Of a DNA stretch of 64,000 nucleotides, positions 16,378 through 23,320 are shown piece after piece. This DNA is from Desulfuromonas thiophila (GTDB lineage: Bacteria > Desulfobacterota > Desulfuromonadia > Desulfuromonadales > Desulfuromonadaceae). The notes beneath the pieces are model-generated. The model was given only the letters and a program-made list of their open reading frames with translations, did no database searches and was not told where the DNA came from. Numbering within the stretch: position 1 is the stretch's first letter; every line of letters begins with the position of its first letter. The translations under genes and the position numbers were made by a program. The stretch spans positions 1 to 64,000 of the forward strand of contig NZ_FNAQ01000008.1 of NCBI RefSeq assembly GCF_900101955.1. Reading direction: 5' to 3'.

Positions 16378-17559
16378 ATGGAAATACAGGAGAGCCGCCA
16401 TGACGGGCAGCTGGTTGTGCATGTGCGCGGCCGCCTGGACGCATCCTGGGCGGAATTCTTTCAGGAGCAGTTGCTGGGCCGCATTCGTGGCGGCGAGCAC
16501 CGTCTGCTGCTTGATGGCGCCGGACTGGAATTTCTCAGCTCCATGGGCATTCGCGCCCTGATGCGCATCTACAAGGAACTGCAGGGCGTCGGCGGCAGTT
16601 TTGCCATGGCTGGCTGTCAGGGCATGGTCCAGACCACCCTGCAGCAATCGGGGCTGGGCCAGTGGCTCAGTTCCGTGCAACTGCCGACGACGGCTTCGAC
16701 CACCGCAGCCGCAACCGCCAGCCTTCGGCTGGAGCATTTTGAGCTGGATGCGACGGCCCGCCTGCAGCTGCGGCAGGTATCGGCCTGGCAGCCGTGGCAG
16801 CCGGTGGAGGATAGCGCCTGTGTTGAGCTGGAACTGGGGCCGGACAGCTTTGGTGTGGGGATCGGCGCCGCCGGCGAAACCTTGGCGGCGGTGCGTGATC
16901 TGTGCGGTGAATTCGTTGCCGTTGGCGGCGCTGTCGCCCTGCAGCCGCCCGATGAACGCGGCCGGCCCGACTGTCTGCTGGCCCAGCAGGCCTATGTGCC
17001 GCGGCTGCACTGCCTGCAGGCGCTGATCTGCCAGGGGCAACCCGGTCATCTGCTGCGCTTTCGCGCCGATGCCGAGCAACCCTGCTTTGGTCTGTCGCAA
17101 CTGCTGAACGAACTGTTCCGGCTGACGCCGGCGCGGCGTGTCGGGCTGGTGTTGATCGGTGAAATCGAGGGACTGGTGGGTGCCCAGCTGATCCGGTCAC
17201 CGGGGCGGTTGCAGGCCTGCCAGGTGCCGGACTACCCGGCCATCAAGGACTGGCTGAGCTTCACCGGCGAGCGGGTGTTCGCCCATGACCAGGCGATTAT
17301 CAGTGGCCTGGCCCACCAACCGCACAGCAATGGTCCGATCGAGGCCCATCTGCACGCGGCGGTTTTTCCCTATCAGCTGCTGCCGAATGGCCGGGTGGAA
17401 CTGGTGCCGTTGGCGCAGCGCCTGTTCGGTGGCGCGCCGCCCCGTGCGGTGCTGCATCTGGTGAATGACGACCGGCCGGCGACCGGTCTGGGCGAAAGCG
17501 CCCTCTACAACGGCGCCTGCTGGTGGTCGCCGCTGGCGGAAGAGGAGGACAAGGCATGA
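16378..17559 (+). CDS. STAS-domain (anti-sigma-antagonist-like) protein with unknown C-terminal domain, 393 aa
   Basis: Residues 1-100 form a STAS domain of the RsbV/SpoIIAA type: VRGRLDASWAEFF, LLLDGAGLEFLSSMGIRALM and a C-terminal helix. The Ser at the position phosphorylated in anti-anti-sigma factors is kept (Ser55). Residues 115-393 are an additional, mostly beta/alpha domain that I do not recognise. It has a GVGIGAAGET turn, a CGEFVAVGGAVALQPPDERG (20 residues) segment and a Gly/Leu-rich LVLIGEIEGLVGAQL stretch. The stop overlaps the start of the permease gene (ATGA), so the STAS protein and the TrpYZ-type transporter are translationally coupled. GGGAGGAG precedes the ATG. A role in switching transporter activity or reporting on it is inference. 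Confidence 0.8.
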   Translation: MEIQESRHDGQLVVHVRGRLDASWAEFFQEQLLGRIRGGEHRLLLDGAGLEFLSSMGIRALMRIYKELQGVGGSFAMAGCQGMVQTTLQQSGLGQWLSSVQLPTTASTTAAATASLRLEHFELDATARLQLRQVSAWQPWQPVEDSACVELELGPDSFGVGIGAAGETLAAVRDLCGEFVAVGGAVALQPPDERGRPDCLLAQQAYVPRLHCLQALICQGQPGHLLRFRADAEQPCFGLSQLLNELFRLTPARRVGLVLIGEIEGLVGAQLIRSPGRLQACQVPDYPAIKDWLSFTGERVFAHDQAIISGLAHQPHSNGPIEAHLHAAVFPYQLLPNGRVELVPLAQRLFGGAPPRAVLHLVNDDRPATGLGESALYNGACWWSPLAEEEDKA

Positions 17560-18494
17560 GTCTGGTTGTCGGAGCCCTGACCATGGGGCTGATTCTGGCG
17601 CTGCTGTCTTTGGGAATGCTGATCAGCTTCCGTATGATCCGCTTTACCGATATTACCGTCGATGGTTCCATCACCCTGGGCGCGGCCATTACAGCGGTCT
17701 GCTTGGTGAACGGTTTCAGCCCCTGGCTGGCCGTACTGCTGGCGTTGGCCGGTGGCGCCCTGGCCGGTGCCATCACCGGCCTGCTGCATACCCGCTGCCG
17801 TATTCAGGAGCTGCTCTCCGGTATTTTGGTGATGACGGCGTTGTATTCCATTAATCTGCGTATCATGGGCCGCAGCAACATTCCGCTGCTGGATGTGGCC
17901 AGTATCTCGGCCGGTCCCCAGCGGCTGTTGCAGGGATTGGGGCTGCCGGAGAAGGTCAATCTGGCCGGCTGGCTGGTACCTGTCGGCGATGTGGCCGTGT
18001 TTCTCAGCAGCTTGCTGGTCTGTGGTCTGGTGGCACTGGCGCTGCGCTACTTTCTGCTGACCCATTTCGGCACCGCTTTGCGGGCGGCGGGCAACAACCC
18101 GCAGATGGCGCGTGCCCAGGGCATTCATCACCAGAGCCTGGTGGTGTTCAGTCTGGCCCTGTCCAACGCGCTGGTGGCCCTGGCCGGTGCCCTGCTGGCC
18201 CAGTATCAGGGCTTTGCCGATGTGCAGATGGGGATTGGCATGATGGTTTGGGGCCTGGCCAGCATCATTATCGGTGAAGCGCTGGTGCGCCATAACGGCA
18301 TCGGCCTGTTGATTACCGGCACCATCCTCGGCACCGTGCTGTTTCGTCTGCTGATCGCCATTGCCCTGCGCTGGGGACTCAATCCCAACGATCTGAAACT
18401 GGTGACGGCCCTGTTTGTTTTTGTTGCCCTGGTTGCGCCCATGCTGGCGGGCCGGCTGAAGAAACGCCTTGCTGCCGGAGGTCGCCATGTCTGA
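17556..18494 (+). CDS. ABC transporter permease, TrpY/COG4120 type, 312 aa
   Basis: A strongly hydrophobic protein with about eight to nine membrane segments. The early block RFTDITVDGSITLGAA and the later AGNNPQMARAQGIHHQ loop are characteristic of the COG4120 permeases, which are distant relatives of branched-chain amino-acid permeases. The GLASIIIGEAL and GTILGTVLFRLLIA segments near the end also fit. It forms the inner-membrane channel with the ATPase encoded immediately downstream. Substrate is likely to be delivered by TrpX-type binding proteins such as those at 11599-12660 or 23321-26119, since none is encoded in this operon. Confidence 0.9.
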   Translation: MSLVVGALTMGLILALLSLGMLISFRMIRFTDITVDGSITLGAAITAVCLVNGFSPWLAVLLALAGGALAGAITGLLHTRCRIQELLSGILVMTALYSINLRIMGRSNIPLLDVASISAGPQRLLQGLGLPEKVNLAGWLVPVGDVAVFLSSLLVCGLVALALRYFLLTHFGTALRAAGNNPQMARAQGIHHQSLVVFSLALSNALVALAGALLAQYQGFADVQMGIGMMVWGLASIIIGEALVRHNGIGLLITGTILGTVLFRLLIAIALRWGLNPNDLKLVTALFVFVALVAPMLAGRLKKRLAAGGRHV

Positions 18495-19311
18495 TGTCCT
18501 GCTGGAAGTCCGTGATCTGCGTAAAACCTTTTTCCCCGCCACTGTCAACGAGGTGCGCGCCCTGCAAGGTGTGAACTTCAGCCTGGCCGATGGCGAGTTC
18601 GCCGCCATTATCGGTACCAACGGTTCCGGCAAGAGCACGGTACTCAACGCCATCGCCGGCACCTTTCTGCCCGACGCCGGCGCCATTGTCCTCGATGGTC
18701 AAGAGATCAGCCGCTGGCCTGAACACCGGCGGGCCGGCACCATCGGGCGGGTGTTCCAGAACCCCTTTGCCGGCACCGCCGCCGAGATGAGCATTGCCGA
18801 AAATATTGTTCTGGCCATGCGGCGGGGCCGGCGGCGCGGGCTGGGCCTGGCGCTGAGCCGCTCGATCCGTGACGAGATCGGCGAGCGGGTGCGGGCGCTG
18901 AACATGGGACTGGAGGACCGGCTCGACAACCCCATCGGCACCCTGTCGGGAGGTCAGCGTCAGGCGCTGACCCTGCTGATGGCCACCTGGTGCCGGCCGC
19001 GCCTGCTGCTGCTTGATGAGCATACGGCGGCCCTTGACCCGAAAAGCGCCGCCAAGGTGGCCGAGCTGACCAGTGAAATCATTGCCCGCGACAAACTGGC
19101 TGCCCTCATGGTGACCCATTCGATGCAGCAGGCCGTTACCATGCCCGACAGGATTCTGATGATGCATCGTGGCCAGTTGGTGGAGGATTACCGGGCAGAG
19201 CAGAAAAAACGCGTGCGTATCCCCGACCTGATGGCCGCTTTCGACCGGGTGACCAAGCGCGAGCGTTTCGATGCCACCGCAGCGGAGATGCTGTTGCGGC
19301 AATACGGTTGA
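18487..19311 (+). CDS. ABC transporter ATP-binding protein, TrpZ/COG1101 type, 274 aa
   Basis: An intact ABC ATPase: Walker A GTNGSGKST (near residue 45), a Q-loop in VFQNPFAGT, signature LSGGQRQAL, Walker B LLLLDEHTAALDP (His in place of the usual Pro after Glu, as is common in this subfamily) and switch His in VTHSMQQA. The AGTAAEMSIAENI segment after the Q-loop is typical of COG1101. The start codon overlaps the end of the permease gene; GGAGG lies six bases upstream within that gene. It energises the TrpY-type permease. Confidence 0.92.
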   Translation: MSDVLLEVRDLRKTFFPATVNEVRALQGVNFSLADGEFAAIIGTNGSGKSTVLNAIAGTFLPDAGAIVLDGQEISRWPEHRRAGTIGRVFQNPFAGTAAEMSIAENIVLAMRRGRRRGLGLALSRSIRDEIGERVRALNMGLEDRLDNPIGTLSGGQRQALTLLMATWCRPRLLLLDEHTAALDPKSAAKVAELTSEIIARDKLAALMVTHSMQQAVTMPDRILMMHRGQLVEDYRAEQKKRVRIPDLMAAFDRVTKRERFDATAAEMLLRQYG

Positions 19312-19360
19312 TTGGCTGTCAGAACGCCGATGGGCAGACTCCTTGCCGGATGAAATCCAA

Positions 19361-19397
19361 AACGCCTGTCCGAACCAACAGCGGACAGGCGTTTTTT
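19361..19397. terminator. Strong rho-independent terminator
   Basis: A perfect 12-bp stem (19361-19372 with 19382-19393), a nine-base loop and a run of six T follow the STAS-ABC operon. Four A bases precede the stem, so the structure may also stop the convergent phosphatase gene that ends at 19433. Confidence 0.88.
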
Positions 19398-19432
19398 GTT
19401 CTGCGGATGGATGCGGAGCTGGCGCGGTGGCT

Positions 19433-21814
19433 TCAGCTGTTGACGGTTGTTGTCAGCTGTTTGACGAAGCAGACCTGGTTGCGGCCGCCCTGGCGTTGGT
19501 AGCGCACCTCGTCGAGGCTGTTGAGGATGAAATGCAGCCCCAGTCCGCCAATGGGGCGTTGTTCAATGGGCAGGCTCAGATCCGGCTCTGGCTGGGCGGT
19601 GGGATCGAAGGGCCTCCCGTCGTCGCATACCTCCAGGCGGATCTGGTTGGGACGATGCCACAGGCGTAGCTCGATTTCGTGCAGCTGGGTATCATCGAAG
19701 GCGTAGCTGATCACATTCACCAGCCATTCCTCCAGCACCAGGTTGAGTTGTTGCAGCACCTCCAGCGGCCAGGCCAGTTTGCGTTGCAGTTCCTCCAGCC
19801 AGGCCACCAGTCGGGGCAGTTCCGACAGATGATTGGTCAGGACCAGCAGGCTGGTGGGGGATTGGTTATTGTGGCCGCAAGTCTCGCCAGCCGCTGCATG
19901 GTCGCGGTACGACAGGCACAGCAGGGTGATATCGTCCGACTGCTCGGCGCCATTGGCAAACTGGCGGATGGCGCGGGCAATGCTGCTGACACAGCCCTCG
20001 GCGGTGCGGGCCGGCTGGCTTTGCAGCAGCTGGCACAGCTGCGCTTCGCCGAACAGCTGCTGTTGCGGGTTCATGGCCTCGGTTACGCCATCGGTGTAGA
20101 GCAGCAGCCGGGCGCCATCGGCCAGGGTCAGGCGCTGGTTGTGGTAGGACAGGCCTTCCAGCGCTGCCAGCGGTGGGCAGCTGGCCGCCTCCAGCAGGCG
20201 TGTCTGGCCTTCTTCGATGATGACCGGCGGATTATGGCCGGCGTTGGCGTAGAGCAGTTCGCGGCTGCGCAGGTCGAACAGGGCGCAGAAGGCGGTGATG
20301 AACATGCAGCTGTCGTTGCCCTGGGCCAGTTCATTGTTGACATGCTCCAGGGTGCGGGCCGGGTCTTGCAGCGTCTGCATGGTGGATTTGAGCAGGGTCT
20401 TGCCGACGGCCATGAACAGCGAGGCTGGCACGCCCTTGCCGGAAACATCGCCAATGCACAGATACAGGCGATCATCATCGAGCAGGGCGAAGTCGTACAG
20501 GTCGCCGCCGACCTCGCGGGCGGATTCGAGCAGGGCATACAGGTCGAGACCGGCGCGCTGGGGAAAGGGCGGGAACAGCTTGGGCAGAATGCTGTGCTGA
20601 ATGTCGCGGGCGATGGCCAGTTCGCTGGCAATTTTTTCCTTTTCGGCGGTGGTGGCGGTCAGCTGCTGAATGTGGTTTTGCAGATCAACGCGCATTTGAC
20701 CGAAGGCATCGATCAGGCGGCCGATCTCGTCACTGCGTCGCTCAGCCGGCAGTGGCGCGGCGAAATTGCCGCCGGCCAGCTGTTCGGCGCAGCCGCACAG
20801 CTTCTGCAGTGGCCGGGTGATGGTGCGGGCGATGGTGAAGGCTGGCAGCAGCAACAGCAGCAGGCCGGCCAGGCTGATCAGGGTGGTTTTGATGGCCAGC
20901 ACGACCACTGGCGCGAGGATCTGCTGTTCGGGAATGATAAAGCCGATCTTCCAGCCGGTCAGGTTGGCGGTGGCAAAATAGAGCCAGGCCGGCCGTTCGT
21001 TGCCAATCTGTAAAAAGCGCAGGCCTCCTTCCGGCTGGCGCAGGGCATTGCGCAGCTGTTCGAGGCTGGCGCGGTCGCGGTCGCTGGCGGCGGCCTCAAT
21101 CAGGCTGTGGAGGGTTTCACGGTGTTCCCAGTCCGAGCGGGGATGGAGGATGATGCGGTCGAACTGGGAAACCAGCATGGGTTGGCCCTGGCTGCCCAGT
21201 TCCAGGGCGCCAAGGCGCTGGCGCAGTCCCGCCAGCGACAGATCGCCGGTGATGACTGCCACCAACTGATCGTCGACCAGCACGGGGACGCAATAGGTCA
21301 CCATCAGGGTCTGTACATCGGCATCGAAGTAGGGGTCGGTCCATACCGGCCGGCGCAGCTGTTCGGGCAGGTAGAACCAGTCGCTCTGGTAGTCCTGCTG
21401 CGGGTTGCTGCGGTCGATGGTGCTGATGCCGTCGGCCGCGCGCCAGCTGTAGAGAATGCGGAAGCCGGCGTCGACCGTATCCTGCTGCGGCGCCAGGGCA
21501 ATGGCGCTGCCGTACAGTTCGGGATGGCGGCGCAGAATCTGTTCCAGCAGGTTCACGGCACCCAGCCGGGTGCGCGGTTGGTGGGCGAAAAGGATGGCGG
21601 CTTCTTCCACTACCTGTTGCACCTGCTGCAGGTTCAGATCGAAGCGGGCGGCGGCCGCATCGGCCAGGGTATGGTAGAGCTGGCGCTGATCGGCCAGCAG
21701 TTGCCGGCGCATGTCAAAATGGTTGAGGCTGATCAGGGCCAGCAGCACCAGACCGGCGCCGCCCAGAATCAGCAGCGCCAGGCGTAGAAAGAGTGAACGC
21801 TTAATGAAGGCCAT
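19433..21814 (-). CDS. Membrane sensor: Cache-HAMP-PP2C (SpoIIE/RsbU) phosphatase fused to an RsbW-like kinase domain, 793 aa
   Basis: Domains: membrane segment 8-30, extracytoplasmic dCache-like sensor 35-300, membrane segment 302-328, HAMP 325-380, short coiled coil 380-405, PP2C/SpoIIE phosphatase 415-640 and a GHKL anti-sigma-type ATPase 655-790. Phosphatase motifs are intact: GGDLYDF (436-442), GDVSGKGVPASL, ANAGHNPP, YTDGVTEA, QSDDIT. The ATPase keeps the N-box Asn (about 700), a DDGRPFDP box and a GGLGLHFI lid. In partner switching the kinase domain phosphorylates and the phosphatase dephosphorylates a STAS protein; here both opposing activities sit behind one periplasmic sensor. The start at 21814 follows CCGGAGG and overlaps the upstream NMT1 gene by 14 bp. 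The likely target is the STAS protein encoded two genes upstream (inference). Confidence 0.92.
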   Translation of the reverse strand: MAFIKRSLFLRLALLILGGAGLVLLALISLNHFDMRRQLLADQRQLYHTLADAAAARFDLNLQQVQQVVEEAAILFAHQPRTRLGAVNLLEQILRRHPELYGSAIALAPQQDTVDAGFRILYSWRAADGISTIDRSNPQQDYQSDWFYLPEQLRRPVWTDPYFDADVQTLMVTYCVPVLVDDQLVAVITGDLSLAGLRQRLGALELGSQGQPMLVSQFDRIILHPRSDWEHRETLHSLIEAAASDRDRASLEQLRNALRQPEGGLRFLQIGNERPAWLYFATANLTGWKIGFIIPEQQILAPVVVLAIKTTLISLAGLLLLLLPAFTIARTITRPLQKLCGCAEQLAGGNFAAPLPAERRSDEIGRLIDAFGQMRVDLQNHIQQLTATTAEKEKIASELAIARDIQHSILPKLFPPFPQRAGLDLYALLESAREVGGDLYDFALLDDDRLYLCIGDVSGKGVPASLFMAVGKTLLKSTMQTLQDPARTLEHVNNELAQGNDSCMFITAFCALFDLRSRELLYANAGHNPPVIIEEGQTRLLEAASCPPLAALEGLSYHNQRLTLADGARLLLYTDGVTEAMNPQQQLFGEAQLCQLLQSQPARTAEGCVSSIARAIRQFANGAEQSDDITLLCLSYRDHAAAGETCGHNNQSPTSLLVLTNHLSELPRLVAWLEELQRKLAWPLEVLQQLNLVLEEWLVNVISYAFDDTQLHEIELRLWHRPNQIRLEVCDDGRPFDPTAQPEPDLSLPIEQRPIGGLGLHFILNSLDEVRYQRQGGRNQVCFVKQLTTTVNS

Positions 21815-22829
21815 GGCGGGCCTCCGGGGTGACGAAATCGTCATAAGAGGGCAGGCGGCCGCTCAGACCCAGCAGCGTGCCGGCGCCGGTATAATCCTCT
21901 GGCCGCAGTCGGCCTGTCGGCCAGGACTGATCCTCTGGCGCAAAGATGGCCTGCAAAACCTGCTGCAGCATCCAGGCCATGTGGGCGCGGTTCACCGGCA
22001 GGTTGGCAGCCTCGACCTGGCGCATCACCAGATCAAGAGCTAGCTGCGGCTGCTGACGGGCGGTCTGCCAGCCCCGCAGGCTGGCGCGGGCAAAGGCAGC
22101 ACAGCGCTGCGGCTGCTGCTGGTAAAAACCGCGCCGGCAGTACAGACCATCTTCCGGCAGATAAAAGCCCAGAGCGTGAAAATCGAACAGGCTCAGTTCC
22201 TCGCGGTTGACGCCCTGCTGCAGCAGGCTGTGATACTCGTTGTAGAGCATGGCGCTGCAGGCGTCGACGCCCCGCCGCAAGAACAGCGACAGGCTGTAGT
22301 GCTGCGGCACCACCTGCGGTCTGACGCCCTGGCGGGCAAAAAACTGGTGATAGGCGGTGGCGAAGGCTGGCCACAAACTGACACGGCGGCCATCCAGATC
22401 GGCAATGCTGTGAATGGGGCTGTGACCGTCGGCGCCGTTTTTCCAGGCCACCAGGGTGAGGGTTGAGCGATTGATCAACTGCAGCAGCAGCACCAGCCCC
22501 CGCTCGGCATCGACCGCTGTTTCGGCCTGGCGGGCCAGCACCGGCGCCAGCATGGCGCTGCAGAAGTCGGCTTCACCGTTTTCGACCAGGGTGGGGGCAT
22601 CAATGGCCGGACCGCCGGGAACAATCTCGACCTGCAGACCTTCTTCGGCGTAATAGCCCAGCTCCTGCGCCACATAGTAGCCGGCGAACTGGGCCTGATG
22701 CTCCCACTGCAGCACCAGCCGCAGGGGTTGCGCCGCCTGCAGCGGTGTGGCCCAGAACAGGGTTGCCGGCAGCAGGATGGCCAGCAGCAGGGCGATCAGC
22801 GGCGCCGGTCTGCGAGAAGATGTGAACAT
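21801..22829 (-). CDS. NMT1/THI5-type solute-binding protein, 342 aa
   Basis: A signal peptide (1-28, ending LQAA) precedes a SsuA/ThiY-like domain. The opening LRLVLQWEHQAQFAGYYVA and the following GYYAEEGLQVEIVPGGP segment are typical of the NMT1 family, as are the ENGEADFCSAML and DLDGRRVSLWP segments. Relatives bind thiamine precursors, pyrimidines, sulfonates or nitrate-type ligands; the ligand here is unknown. No permease or ATPase of the matching type is adjacent. It lies between a STAS gene and the phosphatase/kinase sensor gene, overlapping the latter, so a role as ligand-receptor for that sensor is more likely than transport (inference). AAGGAG precedes the ATG. Confidence 0.87.
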   Translation of the reverse strand: MFTSSRRPAPLIALLLAILLPATLFWATPLQAAQPLRLVLQWEHQAQFAGYYVAQELGYYAEEGLQVEIVPGGPAIDAPTLVENGEADFCSAMLAPVLARQAETAVDAERGLVLLLQLINRSTLTLVAWKNGADGHSPIHSIADLDGRRVSLWPAFATAYHQFFARQGVRPQVVPQHYSLSLFLRRGVDACSAMLYNEYHSLLQQGVNREELSLFDFHALGFYLPEDGLYCRRGFYQQQPQRCAAFARASLRGWQTARQQPQLALDLVMRQVEAANLPVNRAHMAWMLQQVLQAIFAPEDQSWPTGRLRPEDYTGAGTLLGLSGRLPSYDDFVTPEARHGLH

Positions 22830-22864
22830 GACGCGCTCCTTGTTCCGTGCGGTGCGCCGCCGGA

Positions 22865-23143
22865 TCAGTTCTGGATGTTGAGAACGCCGTGCAGCCCGGC
22901 CAGCCGGAACACATCGGCTACCGCCGGTTGCATTTGCCGCAGCTGCAGTTCGGCACCCTGCTGGCGCAGGGTTTTTGCCGCCAGCAGCAGAATTCGCAGG
23001 CCGGCGCTGGAGATATAGTCGGTGGCGGCAAAATTGCACACCAGCAGCGCGGGCTTGTCGGTCTGGATCAGGCGCAGCAGCTGCTGTTCGATGGCCGGAG
23101 CGTTGGTGGCGTCAAGGCGGGCGGGCAGATCGAAGACGGTCAT
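22865..23143 (-). CDS. STAS-domain anti-sigma-factor antagonist (RsbV-like), 92 aa
   Basis: A complete single-domain STAS protein: FDLPARLDATNAPAIEQQLL, a LLVCNF strand, and the TDYISSAGLRILL phospho-acceptor region, where Ser46 is at the position phosphorylated in SpoIIAA/RsbV. The start is set by AGGAG upstream and by the standard length. It is the first gene of a three-gene minus-strand operon with the NMT1 binding protein and the PP2C/RsbW sensor. It is the natural substrate of both the kinase and phosphatase domains of that sensor. The downstream partner released by the switch (sigma factor, cyclase or transporter) is not evident next to it. Confidence 0.9.
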   Translation of the reverse strand: MTVFDLPARLDATNAPAIEQQLLRLIQTDKPALLVCNFAATDYISSAGLRILLLAAKTLRQQGAELQLRQMQPAVADVFRLAGLHGVLNIQN

Positions 23144-23170
23144 GAAAAACTCCTGAACGATAAAGGATTG

Positions 23171-23316
23171 ACAGGATGTTGAAAACGCCCCATTCGGGAC
23201 TTTTTTAATGACGCAAGGCGAAAATGCGTTTTTTCGTCTTGCTGACAAAATCAATCCATTACGGAGCAATGATTGATTTTGGTCGCCCATCCATGGGCTC
23301 TGCAGGCTGCTAACAG
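23171..23316 (+). repeat. Dispersed structured repeat, copy A (about 146 bp)
   Basis: This stretch is clearly homologous to 35379-35539 in opposite orientation. Shared blocks are a GTTGAAAA end, GACGCAAG-CGAAAATGCG, CGTCTTGCT-ACAAAATCAA, an AATCAATCCATTACG/CAATGATTGATT hairpin, GGTCGCCC-TCCATGGGCTC and a GCAGGCTG end. It begins four bases from the end of the triple-binding-domain gene (stop at 23321-23323) and fills most of the 177 bp before the STAS gene. Relative to the preceding gene it has the same orientation as copy B. Confidence 0.85.
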
Positions 23317-23320
23317 TTTG

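Noticed and set aside
23171-23316. Interpretation of the repeat as a CRISPR unit or a complete insertion sequence
   Set aside because: Only one unit per site, no spacers, no cas genes and no transposase reading frame.
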